A stretch of 64,000 nt of DNA from Oceaniglobus indicus (GCF_002751875.1 NZ_NMZM01000002.1:1-64000), one strand, 5' to 3'. Positions 41,516-51,667 are shown, numbered from the stretch's first letter. Made by a program: numbers and translations. The notes: a model not told the origin generated them from the letters alone.

Positions 41516-42343
41516 TCAGACGGGCGCCTTCAGCGTCTCGGTGCTTGAAAAGAACATAGCCTGACTGACCGCCGAACGCACCTGGTCTTCGGTATAGGGT
41601 TTGGAGATCAGGAACGCCGGTTCGGGGCGATCACCGGTCAACAGCCGTTCCGGGAAGGCCGTGATGAAGATGACCGGCAGATCCTCGAACTGGGCGAGGA
41701 TATCGTTGACTGCATCGATGCCCGACGAATTATCGGCCAGCTGGATATCGGTCAGGATGAGGTCCGGCCGCTTCTTGCTTGCCAGTTCGACCGCAGCACT
41801 TCGCGTGCGGGCTATCCCGGTGACCTCATGCCCCATGTCAGAGACGATGGAATGGATGTCCATCGCGATGATCGCTTCATCCTCGATGATCATGACGCGA
41901 CCGGCCATCGACCGCTCCATTTCGGAAATGGCGATGCCGACCAGTTCCGATGCCTCGTCGGCCGTGATGTCCATCACCTTGGCAATCTCGTCGAATGTGA
42001 AAGATTCGATGGTCGAGAGCAAAAGCGCCTCGCGGCTGTTGTTGGTCAGCCCCGACATGTGATCCAGCGCCGCGGATTCCAGCCGACTGACCGGATCTTC
42101 GGTGTCGGCCGTCGGCGCCCCCGATGTCGCCCAGATCATGTGGAACGCACGGAAAAGCGCAACCTTTGGCGTGAAAGTCGCATCGAAGATGGATCTGTCC
42201 ACCAGAATGGCCTCAAGCGTGGCGGCGGCATACCGGTCGCCGGTCTCCTGGCTGCCGGTGAGCGCGCGTGCATAACGCCGAAGATAAGGCAGATCTCCGG
42301 CAATCTGCGATGACAGGTCTTGTTCGTTCACACTCGGAGCCAT
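41516..42343 (-). CDS. phyR: General stress response anti-anti-sigma factor PhyR
   Basis: PhyR holds an N-terminal EcfG-like domain (about residues 10-130, ending with DEIAKVMDITADEASELV) and a C-terminal receiver (about 148-270) with the acidic pocket IIEDEAI, the phosphoacceptor Asp in LILTDIQLAD and the lysine in LISKPY. When phosphorylated it captures NepR and frees EcfG. The 275-aa length is standard. It is divergent from nepR-ecfG with 102 bp between, carrying EcfG promoters for both sides. Confidence 0.95.
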   Translation of the reverse strand: MAPSVNEQDLSSQIAGDLPYLRRYARALTGSQETGDRYAAATLEAILVDRSIFDATFTPKVALFRAFHMIWATSGAPTADTEDPVSRLESAALDHMSGLTNNSREALLLSTIESFTFDEIAKVMDITADEASELVGIAISEMERSMAGRVMIIEDEAIIAMDIHSIVSDMGHEVTGIARTRSAAVELASKKRPDLILTDIQLADNSSGIDAVNDILAQFEDLPVIFITAFPERLLTGDRPEPAFLISKPYTEDQVRSAVSQAMFFSSTETLKAPV

Positions 42344-42378
42344 GCGTCGTTCTATCCTCGAAATAACTTACGTTGTCT

Positions 42379-42404
42379 GGAACCGAACGCGCGTGGGCCG
42401 CGTT
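42379..42404 (+). promoter_or_regulatory. EcfG-type promoter of nepR-ecfG
   Basis: GGAAC at 42379-42383 and CGTT at 42401-42404 are 17 nt apart, a full match to the known EcfG consensus, about 40 bp before the nepR start. It indicates self-activation of the sigma factor operon. Confidence 0.75.
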
Positions 42405-42410
42405 GGTTCC
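42386..42410 (-). promoter_or_regulatory. EcfG-type promoter of phyR
   Basis: On the minus strand GGAAC (42406-42410) and CGTT (42386-42389) are 16 nt apart. It overlaps the opposite promoter of nepR almost completely, so the two may be fired by the same sigma factor but exclude each other on one molecule. Confidence 0.65.
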
Positions 42411-42445
42411 CGACTTGTAGCAATAACATAAGCGACTGCCCCCGC

Positions 42446-42598
42446 ATGGACCGTGATCAGGAAACTTCCCGCGTTATGAAGCACATCGACGAAAATCTGC
42501 GGCGGGTCTACCGCGACGTGGAGCAGGACGAGGTGCCCGATCGGTTTAAATTGCTGCTTGATCGCCTTCGCGAGCAGGAAAAATCCAATGACAAGTAA
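42446..42598 (+). CDS. nepR: Anti-sigma factor NepR
   Basis: NepR holds EcfG inactive until PhyR-P binds it. The 50-aa product contains the conserved core HIDENLRRVYRDVEQDEVPDRF flanked by acidic and basic ends. The ATG at 42446 is chosen by family size, and the frame opens further upstream but lies over the promoter. The gene overlaps the ecfG start by 11 bp, coupling the amounts of both proteins. Confidence 0.9.
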   Translation: MDRDQETSRVMKHIDENLRRVYRDVEQDEVPDRFKLLLDRLREQEKSNDK

Positions 42599-43145
42599 CA
42601 TGGACCCGCGCGATGAGCTGGTCACCCATCTTCCTGCACTGCGTGCCTTCGCCATGTCCCTGACCCGGAATCCGTCGCAGGCCGACGACCTGGTTCAGGA
42701 CACGATCGAAAAGGCATGGAAGAACATCAAGTCGTTCACGCCCGGCACGAACCTGCGCGCCTGGCTGTTCACCATCCAGCGGAACGCATTCTATTCCAGC
42801 CGCCGCAAGGTCAAGCGCGAGGTTGCGGATGTCGACGGGATCATGGCGGCATCCCTGGCCGTCAAGCCCGACCATGACGGACGTCTGGCGCTGAACGATT
42901 TTCGCGTGGCGTTCGAACAATTGCCGGTCGAACAGCGTGAGGCGCTGATTCTTGTTGGCGGATCCGGCTTTGCCTATGAGGAAGCCGCGGAAATGTGCGG
43001 TGTTGCCATCGGCACCATCAAGAGCCGGGCCAATCGGGGGCGCAAGCGCCTGGCGGAATTGATGCATCTGGCCGAAGGGGAAGATCCGACGATTTCGGAC
43101 TCGAACACGGCGTCGATCTTGTCGGCATCGCCGCAGAACGGCTGA
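42588..43145 (+). CDS. ecfG: General stress sigma factor EcfG
   Basis: This 185-aa ECF sigma factor has region 2 (LRAFAMSLTRNPSQADDLVQDTIEKAWKN, with LRAWLFTIQRN) and region 4 (LPVEQREALILVGGSGFAYEEAAEMCGVAIGTIKSRANRGRKRL). These are typical of ECF15/EcfG. The start at 42588 (MTSNMDPRDE) has AGGA 8 nt upstream. The ATG at 42600 is an alternative. It lies between nepR and a histidine kinase gene, 1 nt before the latter, in one operon. Confidence 0.93.
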   Translation: MTSNMDPRDELVTHLPALRAFAMSLTRNPSQADDLVQDTIEKAWKNIKSFTPGTNLRAWLFTIQRNAFYSSRRKVKREVADVDGIMAASLAVKPDHDGRLALNDFRVAFEQLPVEQREALILVGGSGFAYEEAAEMCGVAIGTIKSRANRGRKRLAELMHLAEGEDPTISDSNTASILSASPQNG

Positions 43146-43146
43146 G

Positions 43147-44871
43147 ATGGTTCCCGGCGTTCAAGGATTCGGTCCGCTGGACCGGCTGGGACTTCGCTTG
43201 GCCGTCGTGTTGGGTGTTGCACTGCTGCCGCTGGGGATGATTGCAATCTACCAGACCTATCGCGTGATCGACGAAGCGAACGAAAGGGTCGAAGCGGCAT
43301 TGTTGGGCGAAACGCTGAACGCCGCTGCGGCCGAACGTCGGATCGTCACCCATACGATGGGCGTCGGCGATACGTTGGCAAAGTTCATTCCCGACCTGCT
43401 TGACGATCCCGAGGCCTGCAACACCCGGATGAAAGATGCCGTCAACGGCAATCCGAACATCGTGTTCGCCGGTTTCATCACCAAGGATGGCCTTCTGCGC
43501 TGTGCGTCCGAAGGGGTCGGACGCGACCTTTCGGATCGCGCGACATTCCTGGACTGGCGCAAGTCGCCACGCGCCATCGTCACCATCGCGGCCGAGACGG
43601 CCATCACCAAGCAGACGGCGATCGTGGTCATCGATCCCGTGATCGTAAATGGCGAGCCGATCGGATATATCGCGCTGACCGTTCCCAACATGGCCATCGC
43701 GATCGAAAACGTATCCGATCAGAAGATTTCCCCCTTCGACATCCTGACCTTCGATGCCGAAGGCAAATCCCTGACCTCGACGGCCGGTCTTCAGTCGGTG
43801 CAGTCCCGCCTGCCGGCCTCGCGCGCGTTGTCGACGCTGAATGTCTCGCGCGGGGTGGTGTTTCGCGACATGGACGCGGCCGGACGCAACCGGATCTTCA
43901 CCGTGGTGCCTTTGGTCAGCGACCAGATCTTCGCCCTGGCCACATGGCCCGCATCCGAGGCGTTGATCACGCCCGGGCGGCTAATGTCGACGGTGGCCCT
44001 GCCCATCCTGATGTGGCTGACCAGCGTCGTCGTCGCCTATATCGCCGTGCATCGCCTGGTGATCCGCCACATCCGCAATCTGCGCCGCAATATCCGGACG
44101 TTCAGCGCATCGCGCCGGATCAGAATGGACATGGACACGTCCAACATCACCGCCGAGCTGCGCGAGGTGATTGATGCCTTCGTGCACATGACCGACCGGA
44201 TCATCCGCGACGAGGCCGAGCAGGAAGACCTGCTGCACGAAAAGGACGTGTTGCTGAAAGAGGTTCACCACCGGGTCAAGAACAACCTGCAACTGATCGC
44301 CTCGATCACCAACATGCAGATCCGCAAGGCACAGCACCCCGAAGCGCGATTCCTGCTGCGTCGTCTTCAGGACCGGGTCATGGGCCTGGCGACCGTGCAT
44401 CGCAGCCTGTACGAGGCCAGCGTTTTCTCGGAAATCCGCGCCGACACGCTGATCGCGGACATCGCGCGTCAGCTTGCCAATTCCGCGATCATTCCGGGCA
44501 CCAAGGTTCAGTTCACGCTGAAGACCGATCCGGTGACGCTGTACCCCGATCAGGCCGTTCCGCTGTCGCTTCTGGTGACCGAGGCGGTGACCAACGCCTT
44601 CAAATACCTCGGCCGACCCGACAGTGGCGCGCCATGGGTGTCGGTGACGCTGACCAAGAACGATGATGGTGCGGTCATGCTCGAGGTGGCGAATTCGACC
44701 GGCACCCCCGTGATGCCCCACGACGAAAGCGCGGTGTCCGGCCTCGGATCGCAACTGATCGGCGCGTTCATCATGCAACTGGGCGGTCACGGCGACATCG
44801 GCGAAAAAGATGGCGTCTATCGCGCGAATGTCGTGTTCGATCCCGCCGACTTTGAAAAACAGGACGGCTGA
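43147..44871 (+). CDS. HWE/HisKA_2-type sensor histidine kinase, stress-locus kinase
   Basis: The 574-aa kinase has a membrane helix at about 15-37, a periplasmic sensor region to about 275 (Cache-like pattern), a second helix (STVALPILMWLTSVVVAYIAV), a HAMP-like linker and the HisKA_2 motif LLKEVHHRVKNNLQL with the phosphorylatable His at 374-375. The ATP site follows (LLVTEAVTNAFKYL, then SGLGSQLIGAF). Kinases of this type in the same operon as ecfG phosphorylate PhyR. The signal is unknown. It starts one base after the ecfG stop. Confidence 0.9.
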   Translation: MVPGVQGFGPLDRLGLRLAVVLGVALLPLGMIAIYQTYRVIDEANERVEAALLGETLNAAAAERRIVTHTMGVGDTLAKFIPDLLDDPEACNTRMKDAVNGNPNIVFAGFITKDGLLRCASEGVGRDLSDRATFLDWRKSPRAIVTIAAETAITKQTAIVVIDPVIVNGEPIGYIALTVPNMAIAIENVSDQKISPFDILTFDAEGKSLTSTAGLQSVQSRLPASRALSTLNVSRGVVFRDMDAAGRNRIFTVVPLVSDQIFALATWPASEALITPGRLMSTVALPILMWLTSVVVAYIAVHRLVIRHIRNLRRNIRTFSASRRIRMDMDTSNITAELREVIDAFVHMTDRIIRDEAEQEDLLHEKDVLLKEVHHRVKNNLQLIASITNMQIRKAQHPEARFLLRRLQDRVMGLATVHRSLYEASVFSEIRADTLIADIARQLANSAIIPGTKVQFTLKTDPVTLYPDQAVPLSLLVTEAVTNAFKYLGRPDSGAPWVSVTLTKNDDGAVMLEVANSTGTPVMPHDESAVSGLGSQLIGAFIMQLGGHGDIGEKDGVYRANVVFDPADFEKQDG

Positions 44872-44888
44872 GCGGCCATTGCCGCCGC

Positions 44889-47800
44889 TCAGTAGTCTTT
44901 CTCGAAGAAGATCCCCAACGACGTTTCACCCGAATTGCTGGCACCGCCGCGCACGGTCAGGGAATCCGTCAGGTCCAGGTTCAGGTTGATCTCGGCCTCG
45001 CCGCCCGCTTCCACGGTGACATCGGTATAGACGTTTTCCGACAGATAGGCGCCGGCACGCACGCCGGCATTGCCATCTTCGTCGGTCGTGATGTCCAGAT
45101 CGTCCAACCCGAAACTGTCGCGTAGCTTCGAGACGACACCGTCACCCCCCTTGCCCGCCAACGTCGCCACAGCCGATGCAAGCTGGGCCGCCTGAAGCGG
45201 CGATATCGACGAGATCGACTTGCCAAAAAGCAGGCGCGCCAGAACTTCGTCCTCGGGCAGTTCCGGTTCCGAGCGGAAGTCGATGTCGGGCGCCAGCGCG
45301 TCCCCCTCGATCACGATCAGAACCACGGTGTCGCCGGCATCCGTTCGGGCCACAAGGCGGATATAGGGCGTGAAATCGCCCTGCAGCGTCACCTGCCCCT
45401 CGTCCATGGTCAACCGCTTGCCCAGCAGGTCAAGACGACCGCGGATCAGCTCGAACTGGCCCGACGGGATGATGTTTGCCGTGGTGCCGCCGATGGTCAG
45501 GCTGCCGCCCAATTCGGCGTCCAGACCCCGGCCGCGAATGAAGATGCGGTTTTCGGCCACGATGGTCACGTCGATCGGATACGGCCGCGCGGTGCCACCG
45601 CCACCCCCGGTGCCGCCCCCTTCTTCGATCAAACCGGCCCGCCGACGCGTGGCGCGCACATCCGCCGGTTCGGCCACATGAACCAGACCGTCGGGAATCG
45701 GCCCGGTGGCCCCAAGTCCGGTGGAGGGGATCCTGATTTCGGTTTCGTCCAGATCCAGCCGGCCGGCAATGCGCGCCCCGCCCGCAAGCGGACCCGTCAC
45801 GCTAAGGGCGCCGTCCACCGTGGTGCGATAGAGGCGCGGATCCTCGACCACGATACCGGCCAGCCGGATCGCCAGATCGGCGTTCAACCCGCCGGTCAGG
45901 CTGATCGGCCCCGACGCCGTGATCTCGCCCCCTGCCTGTTTGCGTCCACGCACATCCAGCCGGACTGTCGAATTGGCGATATCCGCCCGCAGCGAAATGT
46001 CTTCGATCACGATGGCAAGACTTGGCACGACAACCCGGGCGTCGCTGCTGCTCAGGGTGCCGCGCACCGATGACAGGGCCAGCGGGCCGTTGACCGAGAC
46101 GTCATAGTTCAAGGTGCCATCGATCGAGCGCGGCGAGATGAACGGATCGGCCAGGCCCAGCGGGGCGCTGCCCGACGCATCGATGTTCGCGCGCGAGAAA
46201 TCCTGCGCGATGGTTCCGTCGGCACGCAGGGTCATTCCCCCCGGACCGCTGCCGGTGACGTTCAGCCCCAGGTTGCTGCCGGATTGCGACACGCGCCCCT
46301 GCGCCGTCACCGGGCCGTTGAACCCCTCGACGAACGCGCCGACGTCGGCGAGCCGCGCATCGAAGGTCAGGTTGCTGCCGCTGCCCAAGATTGCGCCATT
46401 GGCGTTCACGGTCAGCATCGGCGTCGTCACATCCAGACGTTGCACGTTGATCGGGGCATCGGGTCCGGTGCGGCTGGCGCGCAGCTGGGCATTGGTGCGC
46501 CCGCCCAGGATCTTGTCCGCCTCGGCAATCCCGGTGCGCAGGTTGTTGGCAACGACATCGGCGGTGACGTCGAACTTGCCCAGGTCGGCGCGCAGATTGC
46601 CGTTGGCCGTCGCATTCACCGACCCGCGCAGAGGCCGGTTCACCAGGGGCGCGAACCGCGACAGGTCGGGCGCATTCAGGCGCGCCGAGCCGTCGATGGT
46701 CGGGTTGCCCGACAGGGGGTCGCGCACCTCGGCCATCGCCTCGATCACGGCGCCGGCGCCTTCCCCATCCAGCGACACCTGCCAGACCTCGCCGGTTTCC
46801 TCGGCAAACAGGTTGATCCGGGCGTTGCCCTGCATCCGGGCGTCGAGATCGCGCAGATCCGCGATGACCACGTCCGCACGCAGCGCGCTTTCGCCCTTGG
46901 CATAGCGTCCGTCGGCCTCGGCCCGGATCTGCGGATTGACGAGGTTGAAACGCGGCAATGCGATCGTGTCGCCGTCCCGTTTCGCGGTGATGCCCAACTC
47001 GGTGACCCCGCGCAAAAGGCGGTCGGCATTTTCCTGGCCGACCTTTACCGAACGCGCGGTGCCGTCCACCACCACGTCCAGAACGCTCAGGTCGGTCCTG
47101 ACCTGTCCGTCGACATCCAGATCCAGCGCGCCGGCCAGATCCCGTTTGGCCAGATTGGAAAATTTCGACAGATCGTCCACTGCCACCTTGGCATCCGCCT
47201 GGATCAGCGGCGCGGCGCCAGTCAGCCCGGTCGCGGTTCCAGATCCTGCCAGCCGCAGACCGGGACCGGTTGCGTTCAGGTCCAGGCGGTTGACGCTGAT
47301 GGTGTCGCCGGTTCGCACGATGTCGGCGTCCAGTTCCACAAGGCCGGCGATGATCGGATCGATCTCGGCCATTCCGGCCCTCAGGGACCGGCCCGTCGCC
47401 TTCACGGTTGCGTCCACCTCCGAGCCGTCGATCGTCGCCCGCCCGTTGATGGCGGCGTCCAGCGCCCCGCCCAGGTCACGCCCGGCCAGACCGGAAAAGG
47501 GTGCCAGGTCATCGGCCGCGATCGTCATGTCAGCGGTAATCGCCGGAGTCTGCCCCGCGATCTGCACGTTCTCGGCGCTGCCGCTTCCCTCGACCCGCAG
47601 GCCGATGCCCTGCCCGTTCAGCGTCAGGTTCTCGACCGTGACCGACCCTTCGTTGCGCAAAATGCGCGTCTCCAGTTCGGTGCGCCCCGCCAACAGCGGA
47701 TCAATCCGCCCGTCGCCGATCCGCAGATCCAGCAGGGTGCCCTCGACCGTCATGGCCGCCTGTTGCAGGTCGGAGGTGATCACACCGTCGATCGAAAGGT

Positions 47801-49859
47801 TGGCGGCCCCGTTCAGATCGCGGCCGGTCAGCGCCGCGAACACGCTGATATCGCGCGCATTCAGCCGCGTGTCGCTGGTCAGCGTGCGCACCGGCTCGCT
47901 CAGGTTCGCGACCGTGCCCTTCGATTCGAGCGTCGTTTCAGGCGCCACGACCGTCGCGGTGTAATCCCACGCGTCGTCGCGCTGGGTGGCGTCGATCTTG
48001 GCCTTCGCCGGGCCGGACAGGTCGCCATCCAGGATCGACGTGTCCGCCATCGCGATATCGGCCCGCAGGGTGCTGGCACCGGTTTTCAGATCGGCCGAAG
48101 CGTTCAGCGTGACGGCAGGATTTTCGACGGTCAGCGTCGAAAGCCGGGTGCCGGTTTCATCCCGATCGGCGCGCAGCGTCAGCAGGGTGCGTCCCGCCAG
48201 CAGGGCATCGGCCTGCTCCTGCCCGATCCGCGCGTCGTCGACGGTTCCGTCCAGCGCAATGTCGAAACCGGCATCGGACAGCGACACATCGGCCGTCAGG
48301 TCCAGATCGCCGGACCCGCCCAGCGTGCGCCCGGCCAAGCCCGAGAATGCGTTGAAATCACCGGCCTGCAGTTTCGCGTTCAGCGTCGCCACTGGACCGT
48401 CTGTTCCCGTCGCGTCGATGATGGCGTCGCCGTTCAACGCGAAACTTGCGCCCGTGACGCGGATCGTTTCGATGCGCACCGGTTCGCCGCTTTCCCATTC
48501 GATGGTGACAGCGCCGTCCGCCGCGCGGCCCAAGGCCTGCTGCACGCCGGGATCGCGGGCCTCAAGGCCCGACGCCGCGAACTCAAGGTCCGCCGATACG
48601 GCCTTGCCGCCGGCGTCGGTTTCGGCGATCCGGCCGGTTCCCCGCAGGCTGGCTTCGGCGATGTCCAGATCCGCAAGGTCCAGATCGCGAATTGTGATGT
48701 TGCCTGTCCAGTCCTCGCTTTCGGCGGCGTCGAACTGCACCGACAGGCCCGCCCGCCCGACGCGGGTTCCGCCGCCCGCAACGGGCAACAGGACGGGGGA
48801 TCCGTCGTCGGACGCGATTTCGCCGGTCACGTCGATCTTTTCGGGCAGCCCGCCGGCGCCGATCTCGACCATGCCGCTCAGCGTCAGGGCCTGCGCGTTC
48901 AGATCAAGCCGGTCCAGCCGGAAACCGCCATCGACAAGCGTGCGCCCCGACGTCTCAAGCCGGACTTCGGGGCCGAAGAATGCGTGATACTGGGGGGCGA
49001 ACACCGGGGCCAGATCGCCGCCCAGCGTCGCGGTAAACCCGCGCGTCGCCGTCTCGCCCTCGCCGCTTTCGCTCAGGGCGACACGACCGCTCAGGCGGTC
49101 CTCGCCGTTGGTGGCCAGCCTGATGTCGGCGGCGAATTCCGACAGCGGCCCCGCGCCCTCTACCGACAATTCGACCGATGGCCGGCCCGGCAGGTTCAGA
49201 AGGTTGGCCGCGATCCCGTCCGCGCCTTCGCGAAGCCCCAGGTCCAGCGCAAGGACCGATGTCGCGTTCTCGAAACTCGCGTCGAGCGTCAGCGCACCGG
49301 TCTTGCCGTCGATCCGTTCAATCGACAGGTTCGCCGCACCCTCGCCGTCGGCCAGCGACATGGACCCGTCCAGCGACACGTCGGCCGCGGCGCCGAACAG
49401 GGCTGCGCCCAACTCGACCCGCTCGGCCAGGATCTTCTGGATCTGCACCGAAACCGGCAGATCGGGCAGGCTGAACGGTGTCGCTTCGGGCGCCGGGGCA
49501 TCGGCCTGCGCCTGGCCCCTGGGCAGCCGCGGCAGCAGGATCTCTTCTGCCGAAAGCTCCTCGACCTCCAGACGGCCCCTCAACAATGCCGACCGCTTCC
49601 AGTCCAGCGTGGCGCCACGCAGGGTCAGCCAGACGCCGTCCTCATCGGAGATGGTCAGCTGGTCCAGCGACGCCTTCGAACTCAGCGCACCCCGGAAGCC
49701 GCGGATGTCGACGTTGCGCCCGGCGCCCGAGAGGTTGTCCTCGATCAGGCGCTCGAGAAAGCCGCCACCGTCGTCCTCATCGGCGCTCTGCGCCCATGCG
49801 GTCATGCCCAGACCTAGACCCGCTGACAGGACGACAACCGAAACCCACGCAATACGCAT
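44889..49859 (-). CDS. tamB: Translocation and assembly module protein TamB
   Basis: TamB spans the periplasm and with TamA helps move lipids or proteins to the outer membrane. The 1656-aa protein begins with a signal anchor (MRIAWVSVVVLSAGLGLGMTAWAQ), continues as a very long series of repeated beta strands (recurrent LNATGPGLRLAGSG- and AGRTELETR-like units, about residues 60-1350) and ends with the conserved TamB domain (LASAVATLAGKGGDG, VRGGASNSGETSLGIFFEKDY). Its ATG overlaps the tamA stop by one base (TGATG). It converges on the kinase gene 17 bp away. Confidence 0.93.
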   Translation of the reverse strand: MRIAWVSVVVLSAGLGLGMTAWAQSADEDDGGGFLERLIEDNLSGAGRNVDIRGFRGALSSKASLDQLTISDEDGVWLTLRGATLDWKRSALLRGRLEVEELSAEEILLPRLPRGQAQADAPAPEATPFSLPDLPVSVQIQKILAERVELGAALFGAAADVSLDGSMSLADGEGAANLSIERIDGKTGALTLDASFENATSVLALDLGLREGADGIAANLLNLPGRPSVELSVEGAGPLSEFAADIRLATNGEDRLSGRVALSESGEGETATRGFTATLGGDLAPVFAPQYHAFFGPEVRLETSGRTLVDGGFRLDRLDLNAQALTLSGMVEIGAGGLPEKIDVTGEIASDDGSPVLLPVAGGGTRVGRAGLSVQFDAAESEDWTGNITIRDLDLADLDIAEASLRGTGRIAETDAGGKAVSADLEFAASGLEARDPGVQQALGRAADGAVTIEWESGEPVRIETIRVTGASFALNGDAIIDATGTDGPVATLNAKLQAGDFNAFSGLAGRTLGGSGDLDLTADVSLSDAGFDIALDGTVDDARIGQEQADALLAGRTLLTLRADRDETGTRLSTLTVENPAVTLNASADLKTGASTLRADIAMADTSILDGDLSGPAKAKIDATQRDDAWDYTATVVAPETTLESKGTVANLSEPVRTLTSDTRLNARDISVFAALTGRDLNGAANLSIDGVITSDLQQAAMTVEGTLLDLRIGDGRIDPLLAGRTELETRILRNEGSVTVENLTLNGQGIGLRVEGSGSAENVQIAGQTPAITADMTIAADDLAPFSGLAGRDLGGALDAAINGRATIDGSEVDATVKATGRSLRAGMAEIDPIIAGLVELDADIVRTGDTISVNRLDLNATGPGLRLAGSGTATGLTGAAPLIQADAKVAVDDLSKFSNLAKRDLAGALDLDVDGQVRTDLSVLDVVVDGTARSVKVGQENADRLLRGVTELGITAKRDGDTIALPRFNLVNPQIRAEADGRYAKGESALRADVVIADLRDLDARMQGNARINLFAEETGEVWQVSLDGEGAGAVIEAMAEVRDPLSGNPTIDGSARLNAPDLSRFAPLVNRPLRGSVNATANGNLRADLGKFDVTADVVANNLRTGIAEADKILGGRTNAQLRASRTGPDAPINVQRLDVTTPMLTVNANGAILGSGSNLTFDARLADVGAFVEGFNGPVTAQGRVSQSGSNLGLNVTGSGPGGMTLRADGTIAQDFSRANIDASGSAPLGLADPFISPRSIDGTLNYDVSVNGPLALSSVRGTLSSSDARVVVPSLAIVIEDISLRADIANSTVRLDVRGRKQAGGEITASGPISLTGGLNADLAIRLAGIVVEDPRLYRTTVDGALSVTGPLAGGARIAGRLDLDETEIRIPSTGLGATGPIPDGLVHVAEPADVRATRRRAGLIEEGGGTGGGGGTARPYPIDVTIVAENRIFIRGRGLDAELGGSLTIGGTTANIIPSGQFELIRGRLDLLGKRLTMDEGQVTLQGDFTPYIRLVARTDAGDTVVLIVIEGDALAPDIDFRSEPELPEDEVLARLLFGKSISSISPLQAAQLASAVATLAGKGGDGVVSKLRDSFGLDDLDITTDEDGNAGVRAGAYLSENVYTDVTVEAGGEAEINLNLDLTDSLTVRGGASNSGETSLGIFFEKDY

Positions 49860-51667
49860 CAGAATGACTGCCCTATGCCAACGTAAACCTGATAACCCGA
49901 ACCGCGACCCCCGACCGGTGCCGCCAGATCCAGACGGATCGGGCCGATCGGCGTCAGGTAACGCAACCCGATCCCGGCGCCGGCGTGGGTTGCCGAATCC
50001 GAGTCGGGAAAGCTGTCCTCGCCCACGATGCCGAAGTCGGCAAAGGCGACCAGCCCGATCTTTTCGCGGACCTGCGCGCGCACCTCACCGGAAAAAACGG
50101 CAAAGGATCGCCCCCCCGACAGAAAATCCGGCGTAAGCTGAATGCCCAGCGACTGATATTCCTGGCCACGCACCGTGCCGCCACCGCCCGAATAGAAACG
50201 ATCGTCGTTCGGAACGCCGGTCAGCGACGCCCCCATGATCGAACCGCCCTGAAGGCGCCCGGCCAGCACGATATTCTCCTGTTTGCCGAATGCCAGATAG
50301 GCGCGTGTGTCAAAGGTCGCGCGCAGGCCGCTGTCACTGCCGGACACGCCCACGAAGGGGGTCGCGGTGATATCGGCGAAATACCCCTTCTTCGCGTCCA
50401 GCGGCATGTCGCGGCTGTCATAGGTCGCCTTGAGCGGCAACAGAAGCTGATGGTATTCGCGCGTGCCGGTCGCGTCCTTGTCCTTGGAAAACTGGTACGA
50501 AAGACCCCCTTCGAGGGTCAATTCGTCCGTCGCATAACGCGTGAACCCCAGGCCGATGGTCGCGCGGTCGCTGGTGTATTCCTCTTCGTCGATCCGTTCG
50601 ACCCGCGCCAGCGCGAAGGCGTCGATGTCGGCCTTGGGGGTGGCGGGTCGGTCGATCCGCACGCCCAGGCTGTAATCCAGACCGCCGCCCGTGCTGCCGC
50701 CGATATTCGCCACCTCACCCTCGATGCGCAACCGTTCGGCGCCGCCCAACAGGTTGCGATGCATCCAGAACGCCGTGATTTTCGCGCCCTCGGTCGACGA
50801 GAACACCGCCCCCGCGCCAATCCGCCGGGGTTTCTGTTCATCGAGAACGGCGGTGATGTCCATCGTGTCGCCCGCACCGAGCGTTTCGGCCTCGGTCACC
50901 GCGACCGACCGGAACACACCCGTCCGGCGCAGACGTTTTTCGACCTTTTCCAGTTCGGTGGGATCATAGACCGTCCCGACCGGCAGGCCGGCGATCTTGC
51001 GAAGCCGGTCTTCGCGCACCGAATCGCCACCTTTCAGGATCAGATCGCCGAACCGCACGACCGGTCCGGGGGCGATGCCCACATCGACGCCGACCGCGTC
51101 GTCGTCATGGTTCGCGACCACCTTCTGGCTGCCGACCTTTGCCTTGGCATTGCCGACATTGCGCCAGCCGTCCACGACGGTGGCCACGGCGTCGCGGATC
51201 ACCGGCGTGCGCGCCGGCTCACCGACCGCAAATGCGGGATCGACCTCGGTGTTCGGGGCCTGGGGTTCGATCCGGGCACGCGAAAACCGGTATTGCGGCC
51301 CCACGTCGATCGTCACCTTGATGGTCGAAATCGTCTTGGGCGGGTTCAGCGGCGGAATTTCCGCGGCTTCGCGCCCGTCGATCAGGATGTTGATGACACC
51401 GCCGAAGCGGCCCTCGGAATAAAGCGCGCCGACCAGTCGGCCATAGTCGGCATTGGCCGAGGCCAAGACTTCCTGGGGATCATGGGTGCCCGCGGTCTTG
51501 GCCGCCACCAGAAGCGAAGCGGCGCGCAGATCCTCAAGCAGCGCCTCGTCCGCACCCGGTGCATAAAAACCCAGCGCGTCGAACGCCGATGCTGCGGGTG
51601 CGGTGGCCACCCCCGCCATCGCGCAGACAACAAAACCCGCCGAAATCCGTGTCACCAATCCGTCCAT
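49859..51667 (-). CDS. tamA: Translocation and assembly module protein TamA (Omp85 family)
   Basis: TamA is an outer-membrane barrel of the Omp85 family. The 602-aa protein has a signal peptide (to about PAASAFDALG), POTRA domains (about residues 40-270, with DLILKGGDSVREDRLRKIAGLP and VEKRLRRTGVFRSVAV) and a 16-strand-type barrel with GGTVRGQEYQSLG (the RGY-like motif) ending GIGQSF. ATG at 51667 is used; the frame also opens with GTG two codons before. tamB follows with a one-base overlap. Confidence 0.92.
   Translation of the reverse strand: MDGLVTRISAGFVVCAMAGVATAPAASAFDALGFYAPGADEALLEDLRAASLLVAAKTAGTHDPQEVLASANADYGRLVGALYSEGRFGGVINILIDGREAAEIPPLNPPKTISTIKVTIDVGPQYRFSRARIEPQAPNTEVDPAFAVGEPARTPVIRDAVATVVDGWRNVGNAKAKVGSQKVVANHDDDAVGVDVGIAPGPVVRFGDLILKGGDSVREDRLRKIAGLPVGTVYDPTELEKVEKRLRRTGVFRSVAVTEAETLGAGDTMDITAVLDEQKPRRIGAGAVFSSTEGAKITAFWMHRNLLGGAERLRIEGEVANIGGSTGGGLDYSLGVRIDRPATPKADIDAFALARVERIDEEEYTSDRATIGLGFTRYATDELTLEGGLSYQFSKDKDATGTREYHQLLLPLKATYDSRDMPLDAKKGYFADITATPFVGVSGSDSGLRATFDTRAYLAFGKQENIVLAGRLQGGSIMGASLTGVPNDDRFYSGGGGTVRGQEYQSLGIQLTPDFLSGGRSFAVFSGEVRAQVREKIGLVAFADFGIVGEDSFPDSDSATHAGAGIGLRYLTPIGPIRLDLAAPVGGRGSGYQVYVGIGQSF

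Noticed and set aside
46284-49817. 1177-aa plus-strand open frame opposite tamB
   Set aside because: It is the antisense of tamB in GC-rich DNA and shows no domain, only Arg/Gly/Gln-rich low-complexity translation.
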